Of a stretch of DNA of 64,000 nt, positions 1 through 11,034 are shown piece after piece (position 1 is the first letter of the stretch; the number at the start of each line of letters is the position of its first letter). This DNA comes from Impatiens glandulifera. Lineage: Eukaryota; Streptophyta; Magnoliopsida; Ericales; Balsaminaceae. Under the pieces are notes generated by a model. It was not told the origin of the DNA. It made no database searches and saw only the letters and a list, made by a program, of their open reading frames with translations. The translations under genes were made by a program, and so were the position numbers. The DNA lies in assembly GCF_907164915.1 (NCBI RefSeq), contig NC_061862.1, positions 138,747,520 through 138,811,519 on the forward strand. Reading direction: 5' to 3'.

Positions 1-82
1 AAGAATAGGTTCTTTTTCAGTATCTTCTTTTTTGGTATGCCGCTCCGCGAGCAAGAAGAAAGAAAACAAGTGGGCAGTGGTG

Positions 83-437
83 ATGTCAGAATTTTCACCT
101 ATTTTTATCTATTTAGTGATCAGTCCGCTAGTTTCTTTGATCCCACTCGGTCTTCCTTTTTTATTTGCTTCCAATAGTTCGACCTATCCAGATAAATTGT
201 CGGCCTACGAATGTGGTTTCGATCCTTCCGGTGATGCCAGAAGTCGTTTTGATATACGATTTTATCTTGTTTCTATTTTATTTATTATTCTTGATCTGGA
301 AGTTACCTTTTCCTTTCCTTGGGCAGTACCTCCCAACAAGATTGATCCGTTTGGATTTTGGTCCATGATGGCCTTTTTATTGATTTTGACGATTGGATCT
401 CTATGAATGGAAAAGGGGTGCTTCGGATCGGGAATAA
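83..437 (+). pseudogene. nad3: nad3, mitochondrial NADH dehydrogenase subunit 3, frameshifted near its 3' end
   Basis: Subunit 3 of respiratory complex I, a small inner-membrane protein. The frame from ATG 83 reads a typical Nad3, with the conserved YECGFDP segment and hydrophobic helices. The usual plant protein is about 118 residues. Here the frame meets a stop at 404-406; the sequence after it (codons for [11 protein letters not shown], then TAA at 435-437) is the normal tail in another frame, so two bases (probably CT) were lost around 398-404. Serine and proline codons remain at positions that mitochondria change by C-to-U editing, so the copy derives from DNA and not from edited RNA. 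rps12 follows 47 bp later, as in the mitochondrial cluster. In-frame codons reach upstream to base 32, but 83 matches the family start. Confidence 0.9.
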
Positions 438-484
438 ACACTAGTGATAGGGAAAAAGAGGGGGGAAGGACAAAGGAAAGCGCA

Positions 485-862
485 ATGCCTACATTCAATC
501 AATTGATTCGTCATGGTAGAAAAGAAAAACGGCGCACGGACCGTACTCGAGCTTCGGATCAATGTCCCCAGAAACAAGGAGTACGCCCACGTCTTTCAAC
601 GAGAACACCGAAAAAACCTAATTCAGCTCTACGTAAGATAGCCAAAGTACGGTTGAGCAATCAACATGATATATTTGCTTACATTCCAGGCGAAGGTCAT
701 AATTTGCAGGAACATTCTACGGTCTTAATAAGAGGAGGTAGAGTGAAAGATTTGCCAAGTGTGAAATCCCATTGTATTCATGGAGTCGAGGATATGCTGG
801 GAATTCCGAATCGAAGAAGAGGAAGATCAAAATATGGTGCGGAAAAACCCAAATCGATATGA
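485..862 (+). CDS. rps12: rps12, mitochondrial ribosomal protein S12, reading frame intact but inside the NUMT
   Basis: Small-subunit ribosomal protein S12 of the mitochondrial ribosome, which acts at the decoding site. The frame gives 125 residues, the usual plant mitochondrial length, starting [12 protein letters not shown] and ending [13 protein letters not shown]. The conserved [11 protein letters not shown] and [11 protein letters not shown] segments are clear. Compared with the family as I remember it, several residues are replaced (for example [11 protein letters not shown] where Arg and His are usual, and VEDMLGIPN). Many of these fit C:G to T:A changes, as expected of decaying methylated nuclear DNA. 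The in-frame codons upstream of 485 are nad3 tail and spacer. Expression from the nucleus is unlikely: no targeting sequence precedes it. Confidence 0.88.
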   Translation: MPTFNQLIRHGRKEKRRTDRTRASDQCPQKQGVRPRLSTRTPKKPNSALRKIAKVRLSNQHDIFAYIPGEGHNLQEHSTVLIRGGRVKDLPSVKSHCIHGVEDMLGIPNRRRGRSKYGAEKPKSI

Positions 863-2228
863 ATGGAAAATGCCTTTGGAACTAATTTGTATCGGTCAGG
901 AGAGGTACCAAGTCATCTTAGCCGCATTATTCATCTTGGCAGGGAAGGAGAAAGGAAGACTATAAATTGAGCTAACGCCCTCTGTAACCCATAGGGGTTG
1001 ATTCGAGTCTCGTGTCTCGCCTTTCTAATGAATTTAGATTGGTAAAGTGTTTAGTGAGCCAATCCAGACCTAATTTCTCTAGTTTCTGAGAGCACTAACA
1101 AGGCTAAACTCGCCGGTTTCAGAGAGCACTGAATCATTGAAAGGGGAAAGATTTTACATTTGGAATTGACTCAGAGAGGTCTATGAGCTCGAGCTAGAAG
1201 AGGGCGGTGAAACTTTCCTCGCGTTTCGCTAGTTTGGCTCGTGCTAGTGGGTGAAGGGTGCACTTCGCATTGAAGTGCTACCCGAAACCTACCTAACATC
1301 CTCGATGATTTGTTTGGATTGAGGTCGGAAGAAGCAGGCACACCCACCACCACCAAGTTTAGGGAGTCGGAAGTTAGTGATTCTTAAGATAGCCTATGAC
1401 TGTCCCCTTGCTCTTCGTGAGCCATATCAAGAGGATTGAATAGAAATAAAGCATTCGTAGTAAGCCTAGCGGCTTCCTATGATCACCGATCAAATATCAT
1501 CACGCTCAGGAAAGGATTTATCCTCAAATCAAGAAGTGGTGGTTCAGTCACTTCAGTAGGGGATTCGCGATGCCATCTGTATGGTAAAGCTGTTGATGGT
1601 ACCTCACAATGGGGGTGCTGCCCAAAATCCGCTAACTACAGGTCCGAATATGCTGCGCCAGACCGAACACCCGAAAAAGAAGTTCTTTCTCCTGAAAACA
1701 GAAATGGACGAAAAGCGAGGAGGTATTCTTCATCCATAAGAGTTTACCCAAAAAAACAGCCTTAAGAATGAGTGTCTCATCCCTTCGGCAACTCGCCAGT
1801 GTCATCACTCACTAGATGAGCGTTTGTACCAGTTCCGAATGTCTTCCCAAGACCCACACTTCAAGCCTTGTATACCACCTAAACTCCGCTATGTCTTGGT
1901 CTGGTTAATCGTTCCGATCTTACTTCGGGCATAACCACAAGTCATATATATTCCCTGGCGTAGTATATTCGGACCTGTACGTTCTATTCCCGCTATAAGT
2001 TAAGTTCATAAATTAGGTTGATCTAAGTAAGTTTCTTTATGATATGCTACCTTCTTTTTGTTTGGAGCAAGCACTGATCCTGGTATCATTACAGTGGTTA
2101 TGCCCACTAATAAAGAAGATGGATTGTGTTAATGGGGTTATCCCTAACGTTATTTCTTCTTATGGTTGCTTGCGGTTATCGATTAACGGCTTTCTTCCTT
2201 TTTTAATAGCCTTGAACAAACGGGAAAG
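863..2228. other. Mitochondrial non-coding sequence downstream of rps12
   Basis: No gene recognised. Base composition and style match mitochondrial intergenic DNA. Short open frames (1436-1765, 2044-2232) resemble no family I know. The segment 1972-2013 recurs near the other end of the NUMT. Confidence 0.6.
1972..2013 (+). repeat. 42-bp direct repeat, copy 1 (partner 6308-6349)
   Basis: Starts GACCTGTACGTTCTATTCCC and recurs at 6308-6349 in the same orientation with one difference. Short dispersed repeats are common in plant mitochondrial genomes and can recombine. The second copy coincides with the apparent end of the NUMT. Confidence 0.8.
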
Positions 2229-2405
2229 GTGAATAGACTGTACAAGCTTGACTTAAGCGCATCATTTTCGATTATTCCAATCAGTCTTATTATGGAAAAG
2301 GTTAAACCTTTAGTTGGAGATGGTTCTCTTTATAAACTCATATAATCTTTTCTTATTCTTCCTATTTATGATGATGATGGAAGAAAAGTTAAGTCTTATA
2401 TACCT
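2229..2405 (+). pseudogene. Reverse-transcriptase-like ORF, left half, cut by a transposon at 2406
   Basis: In one frame the sequence reads LYKLDLSASFSIIPISLIME and then PLVGDGSLYKLI, a TAA stop, SFLILPIYDDDGRK. This follows the order of group-II-intron/maturase type reverse transcriptases: the aspartate-bearing segment, a helix leading to LVGD, then the 'ligxFLxxPixxxxG' stretch. The frame stops at 2405 where the AT-rich insertion begins and resumes in phase at 3483. I infer an RT-like ORF in the source mitochondrial genome. It is not matR as I remember that protein. A free-standing retron-like or plasmid-derived RT is possible. Confidence 0.5.
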
Positions 2406-3482
2406 GGGTGGTGTTTGTTACATAGGATTAGACTGTAGGTATAAAATAATTATACTAACAGTAAATTTAGTTTAATGTTTGGTTAATTATATTATATCAA
2501 CAGTATTTACCAGTTATATAATTTATCCTTTAAACTAGGTACAAGTTTGTACCTAGTAGAATCAGTTACAAGCATGTATAAAAAAAATTGTTTTCATAAT
2601 TATCCTTATATTTTGATAATGTTTTTTCTTATTTCCACATTTACCCTTATTTTGATTATGTTTTTTTCTTCTTAAAAGCCCTATTTATATATATATTCTT
2701 ATATTTTGATTATATTTTTTTCTTTAAAAGCTTTATTTAACATGCATGTTATTTTAATTACATCATTTTTTCATGTAATTATATATACTTTGTTAAATCT
2801 ATATAATTATGTTATCAAGGAAATTAATATATTGTGACTTATCAAGGAAATTAATATATTGTGACAATCTTATTAATTATGTGAGCAGTGTAACAGTTTC
2901 ATTTTCAATTTTTATTTTATCTATATATATTCTTAATGAAGTAAAAATTTATCTATATATATTCTTAAATGAAGTAAAAAAATTACTAATTAATAAAGTA
3001 ATAATTTGGTATAGTGGTAAGAAACTTAATTCTTAAATGAGATATAAAGAATTTAAAATTTTATTATGAACAAATATGTAAAAGAATTATAGGTGAAAAG
3101 CAAAGTTTCAATATTTAAATGCACATTTGTTAACAACATTTTATAACATAACATAAAATGTGTTTACAAATTAAAAGCAATAATTAAAAAAAACACAAGT
3201 ATGGAGAGAAATATTAAAAAAATAAAAATAAATAAATATTAATTTAAAATTGAATTAAATTTATATAAGTATAAAGGGCAAAAATGTCTTTTACATTTTA
3301 TATAACATTTTTATACTACAAACCAAACACAAAATTATAAAATATATATAATTTATAATCCTCTTATACTTTCAACCAAATATAAATAACATATATAACT
3401 TATATCTCTTAATACCTATTTATAACTTATACCCCTTACAATTAATACCTATATAATTAATACCATGTAACAAACGCGGCCC
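2406..3482. mobile_element. AT-rich non-autonomous TIR transposon inserted in the NUMT
   Basis: The flanks are GC-moderate mitochondrial sequence and the interior is extremely AT-rich. The ends are inverted: TGTTTGTTACAT near 2411 and ATGTAACAAAC near 3464-3474. The right arm, reverse complemented, contains TTTGGTTTGTAGTATAAAAATG followed by a TTTTTGCCCTT tract; the same string order opens the element near 60.8 kb, so both belong to one family. No transposase frame is visible. The RT-like frame is in phase on both sides, so little or no target duplication is evident; CCT at 2403-2405 and 3481-3483 is a possible 3-bp duplication. Tandem duplications of about 26-30 bp occur at 2810-2866 and 2913-2985. 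Confidence 0.65.
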
Positions 3483-3771
3483 TATGGTATTCCTTCTTTG
3501 GGAGAAAGAACTAGGGTCTTATTCAACATTTTTTTAATAGACATCTTCGATCGCGAGTTTACAAAAAGGTTTCCCGGGCCCGAGATAGCATTTTATATCT
3601 TCCTCAATTTTATATATCGACTAGAGATAATGATGAGTTCTCTTCGACCAGAAAGCTGGATATGTGCTGTTGGAAGAACTTAGTCTGGTTGGAAAGATCG
3701 AGTCTATTGGTCTAGGTGATGATCCCCTTATGTGTTATAACAAGATTGAAATTAATTTGGAGAGAGAGTAA
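3483..3771 (+). pseudogene. Reverse-transcriptase-like ORF, right half
   Basis: From 3483 the frame reads YGIPSLGERTRVLFNIFLID followed by IFDREFTKRFPG. This corresponds to the RT segment that in group-II-type enzymes runs G-x-P-Q-G-x-x-x-S-P-L-L-x-N-I-Y-L-x-x-F-D, with the usual PQG replaced. Past about 3590 the reading changes frame. A later frame gives LLEELSLVGKIESIGLGDDP and ends in TAA at 3769-3771. The YADD catalytic box is not recognisable. It continues the part ending at 2405; the two are in phase across the transposon. Confidence 0.5.
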
Positions 3772-6307
3772 GGTAAATGTGAGTTATCCTATTACATATT
3801 ACGTTTTAGGACCAAAGAAAGGAAGGGTCTGAACCCTTAGGCTGCTAACTATTATACAGTTAAACCATGCCCACTACACGCTACGAAGCCAGTGAAGGAA
3901 AGCGGTTCAATCATTGAGGAGTTCAATAACTTTTAATAAGAATCAGCCGTGGAAGGCCTAAGTGCTGCTAATGTCGATCTTGGCTTGGGCTTCTGTTTAC
4001 CTAGAGATTGGATAATGTGAACAACTTTCACGACTGCACAACTAAAGAGAATATCAAAAAATATACTACTCCGTCGGTGCCTTCCCTTCGCCGAAAGCTT
4101 ATAATGAATAAGTCAGTATTAGCCTGAAAAAAACATGAGAAAGAACCCTCTATTTCCTATAGCCAAATAGTTTGAGAATGGCGAGGTAGCTTAGAACAAG
4201 AAGAAGAGAAGTCACCTGACCCCATCTTTGAATAAGGCAATTGCCTACGTTCGAGCTAGTCGTCTCCTTACTGTACTTCTTTGCAACTAAGGAGAATCTA
4301 GAAAGACTGATTGGCCAGTAATGGCACTCAATAGCTCCGCGAGAAAGCGTCGATCTACGACATCCTAGACCTCTTTCCTAACTACTTGAACACACTTGGA
4401 AATAACAGAAGGATGGTGGCTTCTATGATCTCTTTCTATGAGTTGAATCCATTCTTTAGCTGGATTCCCACTACTAAGTCTGATCATTGATCCTTCTCTC
4501 TAGCTAGTGCCATTCCAGAGATAAAACCGATCTTGGACTTAATACTATGTGGTATGCGGCCCTATTAGAAGTAGAGTTAGTCGGACAAGAGAATGTAGGT
4601 TCGCTTAGGTGTATGATGATGAAGACGTAGGCAAGCAAGATAGTAAGAGATGAGATTCAAAACGTATAAAATGGGCATGGAAGCTATCCTAAAAGATTAT
4701 CGAGACATACGCATAGAGAAAAAGAAAATAAGGCGCGTAAGGTAAGGTTGCAGAATGGCCTCTCTCGTCGACCGACAGAATAAATAAGAGTTACTACTAA
4801 ATGACTGGTTAAGATCTTATTGGTAGAATTATTCGGATTTTGTTGTTCCTAGCACTCGGAACGAGACAAGTACGTGTGTGGATAGGATGCGAGATGAATC
4901 ACAAGGTCCCTTGAAGGCAGACAGAAAGCATATAAGGAATAATATATGATAGCTATCCTTACGTTGAACTAAAAACTATGTGTGGAGCTCTATCTTTACC
5001 TTGCCGACCTTCTTTGACCTTTGAGCTCTAATATTCCCAAGCCGAAATCAGTAGTAGCTCCCAATGGACCAATCTACTATTGTATAGTAAGGTAAGCATT
5101 GCTCTTCCTTAACCTTCTATGAACTTAGGCACAATAAGGCTCACTAAGAAGTCCAACCCTGCGTGGAAATCCTTCCTCTCTTAGTGTGCCAAACATGAAT
5201 AGATAACAAGGGGATAAGCAAGAGCTGTGCTTATTGTGAATCTATCTCATAGCCGCTAGAAGGAAAGCTGTCTGTGAATAGAATCAATCCCTTCTCGATA
5301 GCCATAGGATGAGTGAATAGACACAGTACAGAGATCAAACTCGGAAGAAGAAAAGAAAGTAACCAATTATCTTTCTAGCTAGTATTCCTTTACCTATTGA
5401 GAGGATATATCAGAATAAAAGCATGTATGCGTGTTAAGCGTGGGCAAGCGAAGACAAGCAGAAAATATGGAATAAAGTCTTTCCTTGCATTCAAACAAGT
5501 GGTTTTTTAATATATTTTTTATATGCTCTTTAGTGTTAGTAAGGAAGGATAGATAGATAGTAAAGCAGCAAACTCTTGGAGCTCTTAACGCCTGTTCAGG
5601 CAGTCTTAGAAAAAGCTGCTTTAGCGGAGTCTAAGGCATAGCCGCTATCTATTCTATTTGAATGACCTTACCGCCCTTATGTGAGAGAAGGGGGCTTAAT
5701 AAGAATAAAATCCTTGATTAAGCAATTCGTCAGTCTGATAAGAGCTCCCACTAAAGGCAAAGAGAGGAGTCAGGAACAAGATCAGCAAGCGGCGGGGGGT
5801 CGGGAGATCTGGGCTTGATTGAGCTTAGGAAAGCGCCGGAGGGAGAAAGGGGCACTCGCCGCTACTAGTACTTACCTTAGATAATGGTTCCTTATCTGTG
5901 TGTAGCCCCGGTAAAGAGGCAAACTAGAATATTAAACACCTTTTTCCTTTCTTAAACTTAAAGATAAAAAATAAAAAAGCACTTTTGAGCGTCATTTGGA
6001 TGTCCAATCCCTACAACATACCCAGGCGGAAATGGTACACTATCGATCCAAGCCGGATAGGGCCGATAAGATGGACTATCATAAAGATGTGGCACTCTCT
6101 TTTACCTTTCTAAGTGGGCGCTATGATAGAAAGGATCGGTTCACCCTGAGGGAATGGTACTATATATATATGCTTTAGCCTGTGCTTACCGACCGTCTTA
6201 AGGCCGACACTTCGTGTCTTAGGACCTTTGTCAAGGTCTTCGTACGTGTGTCTCAAGGCTTGGTTCCTAAGGCTTGCTTGGCCTTGCCAAGGCCTTCTGA
6301 ATGCTAT
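3772..6307. other. Mitochondrial non-coding sequence, right part of NUMT
   Basis: No gene recognised in about 2.5 kb. Composition matches mitochondrial intergenic DNA. The stretch around 4111-4190 recurs in reverse complement at about 39.8-39.9 kb, in the second mitochondrial patch. Short open frames at 5996-6178 and 6182-6475 have no recognisable domain. Confidence 0.6.
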
Positions 6308-6349
6308 GACCTGTACGTTCTATTCCCGCTACAAGTTAAGTTCATAAAT
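6308..6349 (+). repeat. 42-bp direct repeat, copy 2 (partner 1972-2013)
   Basis: Same sequence as 1972-2013 with one T/C difference. AT-rich sequence begins right after it, so it marks the likely right border of the NUMT. Confidence 0.75.
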
Positions 6350-6721
6350 CAACTACAAGTTAATTTAGGAGAAGTATATTTGGACCTGGACAAACATTTT
6401 CACCAAGACCTTACTGAGGGAGAAACTTGGAATCTACCGCAACTCAAGCAAAGAGAAGTGTTGAAGTATGTTTGAAGCTGCTATTATTTTTCCTTTGTTT
6501 TTAACATTTTAATTTTAGTTTGTGGTTGATTATTTAATTATTAATGTAGTAGGTGGTTTCTAGAAGATTGTGTATATATATATTTTCCTATTTTTTAGCT
6601 CAATTGTCTAGTAATTTGGTTGTATTTAAATGATTTCATCTTAATAAAAAATAAAAAAAATTCTCTTCCATCTCTTCCTCCACATTAAAAAAATATTCTT
6701 AGTTTGAAATAATCAAAAAAA
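6350..6721. other. Unassigned AT-rich spacer right of the NUMT
   Basis: A short open tail to 6475 reads WNLPQLKQREVLKYV before a stop and could be a scrap of a nuclear gene, but I do not recognise it. The rest shows nothing beyond T-rich runs. Confidence 0.4.
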
Positions 6722-6770
6722 ATATCATATTTATTGATGAAATGAAACTTTATTGCAATAATAAGAAAAT
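6722..6770 (+). pseudogene. 3' tail of an F-box/kelch gene (coding part missing)
   Basis: The string ATCATATTTATTGATGAAAT followed by AAACTTTATTGCAAT matches the sequence just after the stop codons of both F-box/kelch genes (54069 onward and 57246 onward). As at the 57-kb gene, an HSP70 relic on the opposite strand lies directly downstream. This indicates a duplicated block whose coding region is gone here. Confidence 0.6.
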
Positions 6771-7095
6771 CATGTATGGAGGATGTCCAGTTTCCTTTTT
6801 ATACAGATGGCTGATGCCATGTTGTCTTATCCAAACGAGCAACTTACTGATGGAAAAAATCAAGTCATTCGTGTTTTCTCTTTTCAAAAACTTTTTCGCA
6901 TTTCGATTTCATCTCAGATTGATTGTTCTTTATCTGGCAATGATTCTAGTAGTTACAGTGTTGTATGGCTTACTTACTATATGGAAAAGAACTGAGTTAG
7001 GTCAAAGAGAACGATACAATGAATAAAGTAGTTTTGAATACATATATATTACGGCTCTTCATTCATGTCATAACATAATAGCAGCAAATGTATAA

Positions 7096-8075
7096 TCAAT
7101 CAACTTTCTCATTCTGAGTTACCCAAAACCAACAGTGCCACTGGCAATGAGGGGTTGCACACACTTTGAACTCCTCCAGTTTGTCCTCAAACTGAACCGC
7201 CTTAGTTGTCACCTGATTATTCTCAAGCCACGCAAATGTCTCTTCTAATGCGATATTTATCTTCTTCTCATCATCATATGTCAAATTCAACCTCATTTTC
7301 TTGACATTGTTCCTCACTTTGTAAGAATAGTCCTCCAACACATTCCTGGCCCAGCTCCCTTCTTGTGTTCCTTATACACTATCATGTACTTCTTTGCCTC
7401 TTGCACCATCCTCTCTATATCTTTGGTCGTTAAGTTTAACCTACATTTTTCATCGTTATTGTTATCTTATGATTCTCACCCGATGTCTTTTCCTCGATTT
7501 AAGGAGAACCCTTTCTTGCTGGGGAATTCTGGACAGACTAAATTCTCAAAGCAAGTTATTGTCTTTTGTCATTGCTCTCTCATAGTGGTCTGGTAGTATA
7601 TGAAAAAGAGTTCTTTTGTCTTCTCGGAAGCCTTCCTCAGTCTACATAGGGACTGGGTTTTCACTTATGTCATTGTTTTTCCTTCGTATGAATTCCTGCA
7701 TAAAATGATTCACCATTCTGTTATTGAAGTCTTCTCCTCCTAAATGTGTATCACCAGCTGTGGCCTTCACTTGAAATATGACATCTTTAATGGTCAAGAG
7801 AGAAACATCAAAAGTTCCCCCTCCAAGGTAAAAATTGAGGAGTTGGCTCAATGATTATGCGCATCACATTGAGACTAGAAATTTTACCAGCGTATTTTGT
7901 GGCTTGTCTTTGGTAGTCGTTGAAGTAGACAGGAACTATAATGACAACGTTTTTCACAAGGGTTCCCAAACAGGACTTGACAATCTCCTTCATCTTCATT
8001 AGAACCATGGAAGAGATTTACTCCGCACAGAACTACTTCACTATCAGTGAATGTAACACAGTTTCTGCTTCTTTT
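7096..8075 (-). pseudogene. HSP70 chaperone pseudogene, internally deleted and frameshifted
   Basis: HSP70s are ATP-driven folding chaperones. Reading the minus strand from 8075 downward, recognisable pieces appear in family order: NCVTFTDSE (N-terminal strand), then a gap, [75 protein letters not shown], a frameshifted RLRKASEKTKEL, a large deletion, ERAMTKDNNLL with a stop, KITITM, IERMVQEAKKY, and a lid segment ending at 7096. Roughly residues 45-110 and 285-445 of a normal 650-residue protein are missing, and stops and frameshifts occur throughout. It is a dead copy. It retains cytosolic-type HSP70 motifs, and a further decayed relic lies at 57.4-57.8 kb. Confidence 0.88.
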
Positions 8076-9556
8076 TCAATTTATTTTAGAGCAGATTTAC
8101 ACTTTAATTTTATTTAATTATAAAAGTATTAGTTTAGTTTTATTTGAGTTTATTAAATTGGTATTTTTACATTTATACTAGGCTAGGCTACATCGACTCA
8201 GATTCTAGATAGTAAGCATTTTTACAAAATGTAAGAAGAACTTAGGAGAGTAAGCAGATCTTGTTCGGGCATCTTTGGAGGAAGACACCAAGAAGATGAA
8301 GAAATGGACAGATTTGAGTAGGCGTGTAGTCGGGTTTAAGGAGGAGTGCCGAGGAATGGAGAAATTACTCCCGCAACATTGAATTTGCTCTTTAAATGAC
8401 ATCAAATTTACTTAATTCTTAAAATGTATATGTATATGAATATGGATATTCATATTTACTATTTTATTTAATTAGAATATTTATATTCCATTTTAAGAAT
8501 TGATATCTCTTGTTAATACATTATCTCTGAAACATAAAATTAATGAAAAGATCTGAATATTTGTAAACAGTAATAATTAAAATTAACCAACCTTTATTTT
8601 CTCTCTCATTATTCATGATATTTCGTTTATAAAAACGTTCGAACACGTGCTCTTATCTTAGCAAAAACTTTATCTAATTGTTATGCCCGACCGATATTAA
8701 CCACACATTCGCATTCAACGAAAGTAGGTAACAAAGTTCGTAATTATTTTAATTGAATGCACTGTTTACGCAAGGCCCTTGCTTCTTTTCTTGAATCGGC
8801 ATTTTGTTTTGCAAGAACTAAATAAAAATATATATATTAATTTAGAATACATTTAATATATATATATATATATATTTTGAAATAATTGTCAAAATAATCT
8901 TAAATTTTTTATGTTTATGTATTTATAAAAAGACATGATAATACTATGTAATATTAATATAACTAACCAGACAAACACGGTTAGAGAAGAACTATGAAAG
9001 AAGTTCACTTATTTATAAACATATCTTCAAATGTGGGACTTACAAAAAATTTATATAAACACATATGGCATTATAAACCAAAGGAAAAAATGTACACATT
9101 CCCCAAAAAATAAAGATTTAATAAATATTAACCCTATAAAAGAGAAAAAATATATTATTAAATTATGGAAAATCAGATCTAAAATATTAAAATATTTTTA
9201 ACAATGGTTACAAGAATATACACTTAAAATAGACATTAAATTATAACGCTCCACATAAAAAGTTATGCAAAATAAAAAAATTTTAGAGGTAGCCACCAAA
9301 ATGCTAGAGTCTTGTTCTCATGTGAAATATCTTCATATTCAATTTTTTTATCTGCAAAATTTTTTCCAAACTCTAGCCATCCAATTTTCCTCACCAATGA
9401 GGGTACCAAATTTCCTCTTCAATAAGGCAAAATTTCTTCTTATACCTCCTCAACTTTGCAATTTCTCTTATGCAATACTACACATATCTACTAAATGTAT
9501 GAATGTACGAAGAACTCCTTAGAATTCACAAGAAGGGCCTCCACAAGCTTCATAGG
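8076..9556. other. AT-rich spacer with one small retroelement relic
   Basis: Apart from the integrase scrap at 8220-8385 nothing is recognised. There is a (TA)n run near 8855-8877. The open frame 9265-9522 has no known motif. Confidence 0.4.
8220..8385 (+). pseudogene. Ty3/gypsy integrase fragment, chromovirus-like
   Basis: One plus-strand frame reads ADLVRASLEEDTKKMKKWTD and then RRVVGFKEECRGMEKLLPQH. This resembles the integrase segment of plant chromoviruses in which 'MKKWADKxRRxxEFxxGDxVxVKLLPQQ' is typical. The match is short and no flanking pol sequence was found. Confidence 0.45.
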
Positions 9557-9976
9557 CCTTAAACTTCGCAACCCAAGATTGATGATCATATCGAAACTGC
9601 GGAGAAATCCAGCATACCGACACATTAAATTTAAGAAACATCTTTGAGAAGAGCTAAAAAATGTTCACTAAAAACAATAATGGAAATAATTTTTTTAGAT
9701 TATATTATATATATAGTAAGTAAAAACAAAATTAATTAAGAAAGGAAGAGTGTGAGAGATGAGGGAGAAAATACCAGTGCTTTGTTGACGTGGTTGTTAC
9801 AATTGAACTTTGTTGATCTAAAATTATTTATAAGAAGAAAATAGATTTGGGTGGAGAAAAAGATGAAAAGTTTGGCTTAATTGATTTAATTGCATATAGT
9901 TATAGTTTACGTTGATGTTGTTGGAGGTTTTATAATTAATATTTAATGTTAAATTCAATTCATGAGAATTCTTAGG
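9557..9976. repeat. Tandem duplication, left copy (partner 12052-12522)
   Basis: The sequence from CCTTAAACTTCGCAACCC through GTTAAATTCAATTCATGAG recurs at 12052-12522 with scattered substitutions and small indels. On the minus strand the start could encode WISPQFRYDHQSWVAKFKAY, which may be a gene scrap, but I do not recognise it. The hAT foldback element sits at the junction between the two copies. Confidence 0.85.
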
Positions 9977-10129
9977 TCTCAAACTAGGGGTGAGCAAACG
10001 GGTAAACCCAACCCGTATTATCTAACCTATATTCAACCCAAATTAAATTTACCCAACCCATAATTCAACCCATATTATTTACTAATATGGGTTGGGTATG
10101 GGTTGGGTAACCTAAATTATTTTATTTTT

Positions 10130-11030
10130 ATTTTTTCATTTAACATGTATTTCACTCATTGAACAAATTTTTATTCGTTTAACACGTTTTTGACATTTTT
10201 AACACGTTTTTCATATTTTTCACGTTTTTGAAACGTTTTGAAATGTTTAACACATTTTTCACGTTTTTGACATGTTGAATACGTTTTCCACACGTTTAAC
10301 ACGTTTTTGACACGTTTAACACATTTTGACAAGTTGAACACATTTTTTCATGTTTTTGGCATGTTTAACACATTTTTAACACGTTTGCCATGTTTTTCAC
10401 AATTATGACACATTTAACACATTTTGACACGTTTCTTTTACGTTTTTGACACGTTTAACACGTTTTGACACGTTTAACATGTTTTTCACATTTTTGACAC
10501 GTTTAACACGTGTTACACGTTTTCACACATATTTTATGTTTTTGGCACGTTTAATATGTTTTCCATGTTTTTGACACGTTTTGACACGTTTAACACGTTT
10601 AATACGTTTTCACACATTAAACACGGTTTTGACACATTTAACATGTTTTTGGCATGTTTAACACATTTTGACACGTTTAATACGTTTTTCACTGTTTTCA
10701 TATTTTGACATGTTTAACACGTTTTTGACATGTTTGAAATGCTTTTCACGATTATGACACATTTAACATATTTTGACACGTTTTCACGTTTTTGACAAGT
10801 TTAACACATTTTAACACGTTTAACATGTTTTTCACGTTTTTTCATATTCTTAACATGTTTAACACGTTTTTAACATGTTTAACACATTTTCACATGTTTT
10901 TCACGTTTTTGGCACGATTAACACGTTTTGACACGTTTTCTATGTTATCCACGTTTTTGACACATTTTGACATGTTTAACATGTTTCTCACATTTTTGAC
11001 ACGTTTAATATGTTTTTCACACGTTTGACA
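10130..11030 (+). repeat. Left internal array of CACGTTTAACACGTTTTTGA-like units
   Basis: Degenerate short tandem units such as ACACGTTTTTGACACGTTTA fill about 0.9 kb. C/T exchange in ACGT/ATGT is frequent, as expected from CpG decay. The open frame 10792-11028 is only a translation of the repeat. Confidence 0.9.
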
Positions 11031-11034
11031 TGCG

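Larger units (their letters stand above)
1..6349. other. Nuclear insertion of plant mitochondrial DNA (NUMT), interrupted by one transposon
   Basis: The stretch carries the nad3-rps12 gene pair of plant mitochondria and long non-coding sequence of moderate GC that differs sharply from the AT-rich surroundings. It begins before the window. It seems to end near 6349, where a 42-bp mitochondrial-looking repeat stops and AT-rich nuclear sequence begins. nad3 is frameshifted, and a transposon of nuclear type sits at 2406-3482. Together with retrotransposons and host genes downstream, this argues for a nuclear insertion rather than a mitochondrial contig. A chimeric assembly is the alternative; reads crossing 6349 would settle it. 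Confidence 0.8.

Noticed and set aside
3818..3885. tRNA-like string on the minus strand (TGGTTTAACTG..., AAGGGTTCAGACCCTT)
   Set aside because: A T-arm-like hairpin can be drawn, but I could not form a full cloverleaf with a plausible acceptor stem, and it matches no plant organelle tRNA I remember.
6742..7026. 94-codon hydrophobic open frame next to the HSP70 relic
   Set aside because: Overlaps another frame, lies in the 3' region of an F-box relic, and shows no conserved motif.
10792..11028. 78-codon open frame rich in Phe, Thr and Met
   Set aside because: Translation of the CACGTTT repeat array.
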